Below are positions 54,686 to 64,000 of a stretch of 64,000 nt of DNA, one piece after another. The stretch is from NCBI GenBank assembly GCA_030704615.1, contig CM060733.1:46996001-47060000 (forward strand). Reading direction: 5' to 3'. The translations under genes were made by a program, and so were the position numbers. Under the pieces are notes generated by a model, which was not told the origin of the DNA, ran no database searches, and saw only the letters and a program-made list of their open reading frames with translations. Numbering within the stretch: the first letter of the stretch is position 1; every line of letters starts with the position of its first letter. This stretch comes from Takakia lepidozioides. Taxonomy: Eukaryota > Streptophyta > Takakiopsida > Takakiales > Takakiaceae.

Positions 54686-56810
54686 TTCGCCATTTCCTCA
54701 ATGGACATGTTCTGCAAAGTGGAGAACCACACTTCAAAACAGTGAACAGGAAACAACATAAAGAAAGCGAGGAGACAATAAAATGGAAGTAAATGTATGA
54801 ATAAAGCAAGAAATATAAGCCTCGTACCACTGCCATGGCTGCTCCCCACTGTCTATACCGGAAGTGCCAAAACGCCAGCCAATCTTCCAATGCTCTCATA
54901 CTCTCAAGTAATGCAGCTCCAGAAGAGAACCACCAGGCACGAATTGTCTGGAACAAAGTGTCCGCGTCCTTCATTGTTCTAGCATCTTTGTACTCTTTGC
55001 ACAATTTACGGTGCTGAGTCTGCATCTCTGGTTTGATGTCCGACTTTGTATGTTTTTCCAGAGATTGTGTCCAATGGAATAGACATGTACGCTCTCTTCC
55101 TCGCATTGGCACTTTTGGGTCGCCCGATCCGAAGACAATACGAACAGCATTGAAATTTGCTTGAGCACTATCCGCCCCATGGCAGCCCATGACACGTATC
55201 AGGGAATTCCACATGAGCTTCTGGGATTCCGTATCCTCGGATTGCATGTCACAAATTGCAATTGTCATAACTCGTTGATACACTGGATCGTAGATATGAC
55301 AAGCCATTGTCGTCCAATCATTCACTTGTTTCACATGATCAAACATAAGAAAATAGTTCTGCAAGTCCCTAGTCTTCTGCATCCGCTTCACGAGGCTAAC
55401 CCCACTGCCCTCCCCAACAGTCGACATTTTGAAAAGAAAAACTTTGATGGCACCTTGACCTGGGAATACATTGTCCTGGATGTAATCGTACTTGCTCACT
55501 CGTTTCAACTCCAAAATGTTGTCTATGTAGCCTCTGATACCAAAGCCCATTCTTAATGCATTGATCTGATGCCGAATGTTAGGTGAACTCAAAGTGGAGA
55601 AATGATCCATGACCAGGTCCAATGCTGCACCGTCAAGTTTAGTCCCCACAGAATCCCCTTCACTCAAAATATGGCTTTCCAAGAAGGACTTGCTTGCGCC
55701 AAGAGCAATTGCAGATGTTATTGCGGATGGGTTTCTCCCGAACTCCTGTTTAATCAACCTCGATACTGTCTCAATACTCTCCTTGTAATCTCCCTTCCAG
55801 ACATGATGGTTATGGAATCCGAAATGCACACAAGCTTTTGTCATTGTTTTCAAACGGTGGACAACATAGTACATTCTTGCTCCGCAGAGCGCCAAGCAGG
55901 ATGGCACAAGTTTGCAGAATTTGCAGACGAAAGTGTTTGCCGGTGGTGGGGCAGTCCCAGGCTGAAATGGATTTTCCGCCAGACCCTCCCATTCGCTTTG
56001 ATTATGAACCCCAGACTGAAGAAAGTGTCTGCAATTCAAATTATCACAGCTAAGGTGTCCATTGCAAACTGTTCTCCTGAAAACAAGCTTGTCATCATTC
56101 TGAATATTGAATGTTTTTGTTCTGCACCACGGGTGCCCGTCGTGTTTCTTGTCCATTCCATGCATCATGATTGTTACACCTCAAACTCGTGGAGGAGGAG
56201 GTAGCTCAAATAGGATATCGCCATCAAAAGTCTCTAGCAAGAACTTCACAGGCACCTGCTTCAAAGATTCCCAATCAATTCCTCGCAACTCACTTTTGAA
56301 TCCAGCCATTCCTCCCATCGCCCGTAGTTTTGGAATGACACTACAAATCTCTTCTTCATCAGCTTCTCCAATCACAGTAGGAAGGACTGGATTTGGAATT
56401 TCACTTATGTCATCATCGGACGAATCTGAAAGCTCAACGATTGGAGTGGAGGACGTCTGTTCTTTTTTCACCACCACCTCCCTCTTGTCTTCAACGACCG
56501 AAGCAGCAGTCCCGGGCGTCACATATGACCCAAGGGACTTTCGCCGAGGCTCTCCAAGTACTCTGTATCGACCAGGGCGCACTCTCCACTGGCTGACATG
56601 AGCTGTCTCATCACGGCTTTGGAAAGAGTATTTCAACAACTTCCCTTTCAGATCGTACACCTCTTTCTCCAAGAAGATGGAGCCATTCTGAAGCTGAAAA
56701 TGGGTAGCCAAGACATGTTCCAGAACAATTGCAAATCCATTGTCAAGGACTTCCTGGGAGAACGGCACTGGTTTGTCGTCAGATAAGAACTCCGCTACAG
56801 AGGAAGCCAT
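54686..56810 (-). pseudogene. Element B transposase, MULE type, truncated by the LTR
   Basis: ATG at 56810 (MASSVAEFLSDD). Exon 1 is 54828-56810; exon 2 is cut after eight or nine codons (54686-54711) by the LTR edge. The intron position equals that of element A. An in-frame TGA lies at about 56181, where element A is open. Homology to A runs throughout: KHDGHPWCRTKT, the Cys/His cluster, FLMFDHVK, GADSAQANFNAVRIVFG, and LEDWLAFWHFRYRQWG. The Glu and SWIM part should lie left of the retroelement on -, but is not found there. Dead copy. Confidence 0.85.
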
Positions 56811-57239
56811 CTTCCTTCCTCGCGTACGTTGATACCTTGTTATCACATACCTTCAGTGTAAATTGGTTTACTGATGTCTCCAGAACACAGTTGAAGAATG
56901 AACAGAGAATATGGCGGAGGAAGCTCAAACGACGACTGTGCATATTCTGTTATTCCTTCCAGATATACAGCCGTCCATTTTAATTACTTTTCTTGTGGGC
57001 CCAGTGGTCAGAGTATCCCTAGGAGCAATGTCGGCAGCTGTTTAACCGTTAATCAGAACCTCATCAATAAACACAATAACAGTTGGAAAGTTCAAAATGT
57101 GAATCGAACGTGGGGTTGGCTAACAAGGATGAACGTGTATGATATCCCAAAATTTTGAGAGGGTTCCTTCTACAATACGAAAGAGAAGAAGTCTCTTTAT
57201 TTTACTTCCCTTAGAGAGAGACGCAGAGCAAGAGAGCAA
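56811..57239. other. Divergent intergenic region of element B
   Basis: Only 430 bp separate the two start codons, against 3.7 kb in element A. It probably holds both promoters. No palindrome array is present. Confidence 0.6.
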
Positions 57240-57614
57240 ATGACGAGGCGTCGTTTGTTGGAGAACACAGGGCCAAGGCAGCAGGTGAACGCGAAGACTG
57301 ATTCACAAGAGCAGACCGAGACTGAGGCAGCGGCTGTGACACAGTCGGCGATAACAGTGCGCGTTGGAAACCAGCCTGTGGATGCAAAGATGACTCGCAG
57401 GGAAACTGAAGGAGGTGGAAGTATGAGGAACGTTGAACCAGGAGAAGGTCCAGAAACCCTAGAGCAGACAGAAATTCCAGCAGATGTGAGAGGGAAGAGG
57501 AAAACTGCAGAAGGGGATCCAATTTCAAAACCTAAGAAGGCGCCAATAAGTTTTCTCTAACTTACATTTCATTGTTGAAGATCTGCGTAGAGATTGAGTG
57601 GAATGTCCCAGAAA

Positions 57615-58385
57615 GGGATTGTCGCTACCGACCATCACCATGAAACAACGGTGATTTGCTTTCTACTCCTCTGTTAAGGGTTTACCGCATAATGAGTGGG
57701 TGACTGACGGTACCGTCATTCACTGTTGTTCAGATCATACAGTCTGTCTGATTGCCTTTCAAGCAGTCATTCCTCTTCCCTTCTTTAGTAGGAACATGTG
57801 ATTGAAGTCTACTGAATTGCGAGCGTCGTTAACGCCATTCGATTCTCCTCATGAGATTTATGTACCTATGTGTTTGAAGAGAGAGTGAGGGTCGGCATAT
57901 TCAGTCATATTGTTTTGCAATGCATTTTCTTTGTTTGAGGTTGAACAGATAGAGAAGTGGAAAGGCGGTACCGCGAATCAAAGATTTGAAGACCATACTG
58001 TAGATTCAGGTAGAGTATCGATTGGAAAGTACTCTCGACATAGACAAGAAACAGTGAATGCTTGCGACGTTCATCACAATGGAGTCAATCTGAATAATCT
58101 GCACTTACTGTCCGCCCTAAACTATACTGAATGTTGTTGCCGCCAATCACTTACACATATATGTCATTGCACAACACCGATCCAGCAGGTCCCACTCTTT
58201 TGTGATTGTCGTTAACGTCGTTCGCTCTTGCTCAAAACCTTTCTGTTCATGTGTCCCTAGAATCATAGTGTTTTGTTTTGAATTCGGCAGGATCAGCTTT
58301 GCTTGTGTAGATGGTTCTGAATTTGTTTCACACCATTCATTGTGAGTTGAGACGAGACAGAGTGATGGTCGTTACCGCCGTTCAC
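57615..58385. repeat. Degenerate palindromes in the 5' introns of element B's cargo gene
   Basis: Spaced inverted motifs such as TGACGGTACCGTCA (57708), GTCGTTAACGCCATTC (57822), GTCGTTAACGTCGTTC (58204) and GTCGTTACCGCCGTTC (58364). They share the GTCGTTxxCGxC(A/G)TTC form of the tighter array at 60230. Confidence 0.5.
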
Positions 58386-60229
58386 TATTTGCACATTACT
58401 CAGTCAGATTTGAATCGCATCGTGCAGAAAACTCTGAGGTCCAAGCCTACAGGATCAGAGGGGAAAGGATCTGGAGATGGGGACGAGTCTGGAAAAAGCT
58501 CAGAGAATAACGATGAAGCAGATGAATCTGAAATGCACTACCTTGACAAGGTGAAAGAACTCATGTCATTCCAGAAGGTAAACTCTCAGGAGGTTATAAG
58601 GGACATGCTCGTATCTGGAGGGCGTCTGGACATCCCTCTATGCCGGATGATATCTATGCTTGTTGTGCGTCCACCTATTTCCCATGACATAACAAAATTG
58701 AAGAGTGATTTCGTGCATGGATACAGACTCGGTGCACAAGTTTTTTATATGTCACTGACGGATATAAATGGGAAAAACATATTAGTGTCTCCAGAGATCA
58801 GTGATACCTGGGATGAGTGCTGGAAAGATGCTAATGAGGAGTTTGAGCTGGGCCTCATGATGGGAAAGAACACCCAGCAATTCTGCAACCACATATTCTA
58901 CGTCTGGGACGGCAACCACCGATTGCTGGCATGGATGGGATACATTCAGAAACATCATGCGAAAGACAAAGACAAGCATGTTGCTGTGGAGGCAATGGTT
59001 TTGGATCCAGGAAACGACATCGCTAGGCTTCTTACAGCTATGCACGACGTGAACAAGTAAGTCATCAACTTCATTCCCTCTGTAGTGTCTTGTTAATCCC
59101 AAAAAAACAGTGTTAAAGAATGCAATGTTTCCAATGTTTTTGCAGATCGACAGAGAAATCGCATGTGACAACAAGCTTGGTCCACACACTATTCCGAATT
59201 CAGAGGATTGATGAAGCTGGATGATTTTCGGACAGTACTCCCCCCCAATATAATCAAGAAGTGCGAAACAAGAAGAGCTACAGGCACTTGGTATTCTTTG
59301 ACTCGAGAGGCGTTTCTGGAGTACATATATGCGGTAAGCCCGAGTCTGTACTCAGTTTACTTTTCGAATACATGTTTCTAGTTCATTCGGTGCTAATCAC
59401 TATTTGAATCAATGCAGCAAGAACTGGCAGAGGCAGCTGAGAAGGGAAAATCCGAATATTACCGCACTACACCAGAGGAACTAAGGACATCAAAGGGTGT
59501 GGAAGCAGCAATAAAAAAGGAGTTTGAAATGCGAAGAACCAAATAAAAGCAGCTTAGAATAGTAGATCCTGGACTTGGTTCTGAGTTCCTTCAGCAGATC
59601 AAATCTCACAATGACAAGCATGTGCATCCGGAGATGCAGCAGGAGAAATTCCACCGGCTGGCCATATCCATGGTCGACCCACAAACAAAAATAAGGTGGC
59701 TGGAGATATGGAACTCAGATCAGACAGTAAAGGACTTGAATCAGTTCCCAAAGAGCACCATACAGCCTGGCACAAAGGTGGAAGGAATCAGTGATTTGGT
59801 GTTTGATAACTGGCTCCACGAGGCTACATTTTGGAGTCAGGTGTGTATTCAAATAAGCCGTTTTTTTTTTTCTTCAATTATGTGATGAGTATCTTATTTG
59901 CAATACTGACAAATATACAATTTGCAGCTCGAAAAGCGTGTCGTCATTGTGCTGGATCAGACTTTGAAGGACTTGAATATTTCGATTGTTTCCCCTCCCC
60001 AAATGTCATTGGAGGCATACATAAGGAAGTGGAGAGGTCTCACCTGGAGATACTGTTTTTTCCGGGAGTTCTCCAAAGATGGTAACATTTTACGGTCCAA
60101 CGACTTTGACAGTCAGGTTGGAGGAGAGTGGGCCATGATGCGAGTTGTGTACAGGTGCAATATCATACTGGAAACTCTACTGCACTTTTTGGGAAATAAT
60201 TTGGCTTCATAAGGATTGTAATCATAGAT

Positions 60230-61015
60230 CCAAATTGAATGTCGTTGTCGACATTCACTTCTTTGTCTGAGTCATTCTTAAGCGAGAATTTGAATTTCAC
60301 CTGGATTAGGAGCTTAGGGTGTAATTATAGTGTCCCTGATTAGAATTGATAATGTCCCTGAATGGCGTTGACGACATTCACATCCAGAGTTGTTAAGAGG
60401 TCCTCAGAGTTATGTAAGTTTTTGTAATGTCCATAGAGTTTACAGTGAGGGTTCCTCACTCCAGTTTGTTGAATGTCAATGCAGACATTCAGTTGTTCTG
60501 CAATGTTTTTGCCTCTTGCAGGAAATCTTGAGGCTTGATTAGCTGTGTTATCAGAGATCCAAAGTGAATGTCGTTGACGACATTCACTTCTATGTCTGTG
60601 TCATTCACCAGCGACAATTTGAATTTACATGGATTAGGAGCTTAGGGTGTATTTATTGGTTCCTTGTTCAGAATTTTGTGAATGGCGTTGACGCCATTCA
60701 CATCCAGTGTTATTATGAGGTCCTCAGTGTTATGTACGTTTTGAATGTCCATTGAGTTTTTAGAGAGGGTTCCTTAATCGAGTTTCTGAATGTCGTTGCC
60801 GACATTCAGTTTCCATCCAATGATTTTGCCTCTTTTGAGAAATCATTAGGCTTGATTAGCAGTGTATTTGCAAATCCAAAGTGAATGACGTTGACGACAT
60901 TCACTTCTATGTCTGTGTCATTCCAAAAGGGGGAGTTTGCATTCACGTGGATTAGGGTGTATTTGCAGTATCATTGAATGGAATTTTTTGAATGGCGTTG
61001 ACGACATTCACATCC
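60230..61015. repeat. Intronic array of eight spaced palindromes in element B
   Basis: GAATGTCGTTGACGACATTC and close variants at about 60237, 60361, 60473, 60567, 60677, 60787, 60883 and 60989, roughly every 94-125 bp. Arms are GAATG(T/G)CG and CG(A/C)CATTC. Units share flanks such as GATTAGGAGCTTAGGGTGTA and AGGTCCTCAGAG. It occupies the intron after MMRVVYR, the same intron that carries A's 95/190-bp array, but with a different core. Confidence 0.88.
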
Positions 61016-63415
61016 AGAGCTGTCGTGTGGTCCTGAGAGGTCCTTGGAGCAATTCTCAGAGCCATTTCATTCCATGTTTTTTTCATTCTGTGCTACTTGC
61101 ATCTTACTCACTTCGCGCTTTGGTGGGTTGGGATTTATCTCATGTTTAACAGGTACACAAAATATGTGCTTATGGAAGGAAATCACCTGAGCGGTATTCC
61201 AGACTATCTTGACATGTGGTCGGACCCTGCAAACGATCCAACCATGTATACTGCAGGGATATTGAAGGACTGGAGTCCTTCTCACTTAAGAGACTGTGGC
61301 TGGTACCTTGACTGCCCACCGGAGCACACGACCTTTCAAGAACAGCACATGAAATATTTGAACAATAATGCTAAGATGCTGGCGCCTCTGACTGACGAGC
61401 AGTATCAAAGAAACATAGCAACATTGGCTGCCAAGGAGCCTGATGCTCAGGGAACGCCGCAGAAGGGAAAGAAGGCGGGCCGCAAACCAAAAGACAAGGC
61501 TCCTGATGTCATAGCCATCTCACCAGCAAAGCCAAAGGACAAAGACAAGTCCAAAGAGAAGGAAAAGGACAAGGGGAAGGAGAAAGAAAAGGAGATGGAG
61601 AAGGAAAATGAAAGTGGGCAGGACTTCACTGCTGGAAGATATACCCGCACAGTTCAGTGCGTGTTCGATGCCAAGCCACACCCTTCCCGTTCTGATTCGG
61701 CAGGAGAGATTAAAATTGTCAATGAGGGTTGGCTGGCGATGATGCAGAGTTGAAAGAGAAGATACACTGGGGTGCCTTCGCCTACCTGGGACAACATAAT
61801 CTCATTCCTCAATCTGGTGAGAATTCCAGTTTCTTTCCTTATTCTCTGAAAGTTTCATTGGCAGTATTTCAGTCTGGTTCTTTGAAAACATTCTTGCCAT
61901 CGTTCTTAAAATAAACATGTCTGTTGCAGGTGAGCACTGGTCCCACCATCATGTGCGGTGTGCAGAAAACATATGCGGCTGACATTGTCATTCTCGACAT
62001 CCCGGATGGCCAAGCTGTGCCAGAAGTTCTTCCAAAGGGAAGACGCTAGGCTGGAACAAATTCGAGGACAACTACTGGAGTTGGGTGTTCGGGTTCTGTA
62101 ATAATTTCCTCTCTGATGCAGGGACACTTCTGCTTTTTCAGTCATGTGACAAAGATAGTCGTCGGGCATTGGCATCATACGCGCACATGGAATTGTGTGA
62201 ACAGCCTCTACCTTGTGAAAGGGGGTTTCCCTGGTCAGCTGGTATGTCGTCTCCCTTCTGCTTGTGCTTTCATGATGAGTTTCAATGTTCTCTGCAGCTC
62301 CACTCTAGAAGAATCTGTCATGATCGACACCGATCATCACCGATTCGTGATAAAAATGATTGTTTTATGCCTGAGTTCTGAATAGCCGATGTACACACTT
62401 CCACTATAGATTGTGTTTACCACACTAACCTGCTATCTTTGGCAGACAAGGATGTTCGAGGCGATCTGCCTGCGGAGGATTCGCACCTCAAAGACACCAT
62501 CCTCCATCCGCAGCTTTGAGATTTCTGACCAGGGTTGTTTCGTCAACCCCCCCTATGAGCCGCATGTCGATGACATTTTGTACAACTTCAGTCTAGTCAG
62601 ACTCTGAAGAGACCAGATGGCACTCCCTAGAGAGGTGCAAAGGAAAAATCCCCAGCATTCATGCAAATACTGTTGGAGTCATGCAGCCACCACTCTGCAC
62701 GGGTGGTCGATCTTTCTGTGTCCACAGGTTCGTTCTCTCCCTTCCGAATTGATTTTCTTTCACCAGTTCCATCTGCTTAAATCCCCCCACCAAACTGTTC
62801 ATATCCTCCTGTCTGGTGCAGGAGCAACTACTCATGAGACAAGTGAACTATCATCTATTCTCCCACCGGGTATATGAAGGGAAGTTGTTCATAGTGAACT
62901 TACCATGCATGCAAGGCAGGCAGATGAAGCCTTTTTGGCATGGAGGGTGATTCTGACCTCTACAACACAGTGCTCCTCCCCCTTTTGTCTGGCTCCACTT
63001 CAGGCACACAGACTGATCGGATTCAAATTCGAAATGATGACGGTCCCGAAGATAAGCAGGTCGACAACGACTTTTCATGTGAGTAAGTGCTAAACCTACT
63101 TTGGGAGCCATACTCAATTTCTCAATAACATCAAAGTTACAGTAATAACTTTTTCAGGCTGTCTTTCAGGAAAGGCAGTGGTGGATCTTCAGGAGATACA
63201 GTCATTTGTGGCGAGTCTGTTTTCAACAGCCCCCTTTCCAATTTTGTGCTTCCTGATTATGCCGAAGCAATGGCACTTCACGCGGCCGAGTCCCTATCCC
63301 CTGAATTTTTACTGCCCGGCCGTAGGTGTAGCCAGCGTAGATCCGGAGTTCTTAAATACTTAGACTTAGAGGCAGAGGAAGCGGGGATACATTGTACTGA
63401 CTCTGAGTCAGACTG

Positions 63416-64000
63416 AACTATGTTCTTTTAATATTCTGTTTCAACCTCTTTGGAAAATGTTGAATCCCCTTCCTCCACCGTTGTTGTTCCTTTGGAAAGA
63501 AAAATAATCAAAGAATCAACTACCATTTATATTGCAATATGTATCAATCCATCTCACAAACCTCCCTCACTCTTGTCATATCCATTGTGCTTTCATCTAC
63601 AGTGTATTCATGCGTGCTCCATTCATGAATGTTTTCCTTTGTTCAACATCCATTGTACATCCATCCTCTGTACTCTTTAATCCACCCCACAAACCTACCA
63701 CACTCATGTCATATACGTTGTGCATTCGTCTAAAGTTTTAGTCATGCATCTTCCTGTCATGAATGTATTCCATTGCTCAACATCCATTATACATTCATCC
63801 ATTTGACTCTTATCCATCCCTCATTCATCCATCTACATTCATTTTTCACACTCATCCATCTGTTTATCATCCAACTGTACATTCATCCATTCTTTATTCA
63901 TCTGTTGCTTTCAGGTGAGAATGACCACTGCCTTTTATTATGTCGTCCAGCTTGTTTCCGCAGTAAAGGGTGCCAATACGCGGGAATACACTCCACTTCT
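63416..64000. other. 3' flank of element B with CATTCATCC-rich sequence
   Basis: No gene. Loose repeats of CATCCATT/CATTCATCC and a diverged duplication (63570-63650 against 63680-63770: CCTCACTCTTGTCATAT and CACACTCATGTCATAT) run almost to the window end. The right terminus of element B was not identified; it may lie here or beyond. Confidence 0.5.

Larger units (their letters stand above)
57240..63415 (+). pseudogene. Element B cargo gene: ParB-like/methyltransferase-like, decayed
   Basis: Starts MTRRRLLENTG. The ParB-like exon (about 58398-59056) is intact: IPLCRMISMLVVRPPISHDI, FYVWDGNHRLLAWM, DVNK. Later exons keep A's intron positions after DVNK, EYIYA, FWSQ and MMRVVYR. One intron of A (before RWLQIW) is missing here. 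Methyltransferase-like parts are still readable: ADIVILDIPDG, LSDAGTLLL, VVDLSVSTG (A: ILDLTCGTG), and a C-terminal FVLPDYAEAM matching A's YILPTYAARL. Damage: frameshifts near 59205, 61735 and 62030, TAA at 59544, TAG near 62620. The 61151-61753 exon has a long K/E-rich linker. It diverges deeply from A, so the gene pair is old. Confidence 0.72.

Noticed and set aside
62540-62560. NPPY in element B (FVNPPYEPHVDD) as catalytic methyltransferase motif IV
   Set aside because: The aligned segment of element A reads AAVDPVTYDVLYNY, without the motif. The position is after the DIPDG strand and before motif I, so this is probably a chance match.

Overview
The window looks like nuclear DNA from a streptophyte, most likely a seedless land plant or close relative. 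It has spliced genes with GT-AG introns and plant-specific families: a PPR protein with a DYW domain, an NF-YC subunit, a GRAM/VASt protein and an AT2G19390-type protein. The rest is plant-style transposons. I cannot name the species. A run of exactly 500 N (28287-28786) joins two contigs, so order and orientation across it are unproven.

Left part (1-28286), ordinary genes. In order: an intronless DYW-class PPR gene (336-3710, +); a seven-exon NF-YC gene (4798-7166, +); a 15-exon gene of the AT2G19390/AT4G29790 family (9149-18774, -), whose exon phases all agree; and a GRAM/VASt gene resembling BAGP1 (21740 into the gap, -). One intron of the last gene holds a LINE reverse-transcriptase remnant and copies of a short dispersed repeat. 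That repeat also occurs near 3.8 kb and, inverted, at 13.5 kb.

Right part (28787-64000), a nest of transposons. (1) The outermost layer is a decayed DNA transposon, 'element B' (54686 to about 63415): a truncated MULE-type transposase on - and a ParB-like/methyltransferase-like gene on +. (2) A decayed Ty3/gypsy element (29607-54685) abuts B's transposase. Almost all its stop codons fit C-to-T or G-to-A change, and it carries an extra coiled-coil ORF after integrase. (3) Inserted in that extra ORF is a much fresher transposon, 'element A' (37630-52504). A perfect 9-bp target duplication flanks it, and the reading frame resumes exactly on the other side. A relic of a SWIM-finger transposase end (28787-29108, +) sits beside the gap.

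Main discovery: A and B share one architecture. Each has a MULE-type transposase with C-terminal SWIM finger, transcribed away from a second multi-exon gene. The second gene encodes a ParB/sulfiredoxin-like domain (DGNHRLLAW) followed by a fold resembling a beta-class N4/N6 DNA methyltransferase, with DIPDG where DPPY is expected. Both elements carry repeated palindromes in the SAME intron of that gene, but the sequences differ (cores TTCGGCGCC in A, GTCGTTGACGAC in B). A adds a 3.2-kb palindrome array between its genes and more near its left end. This suggests a self-encoded DNA-binding factor and its cognate sites diverging together, by analogy with the VANC/VANDAL anti-silencing system or ParB/parS. 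Function is inference only.
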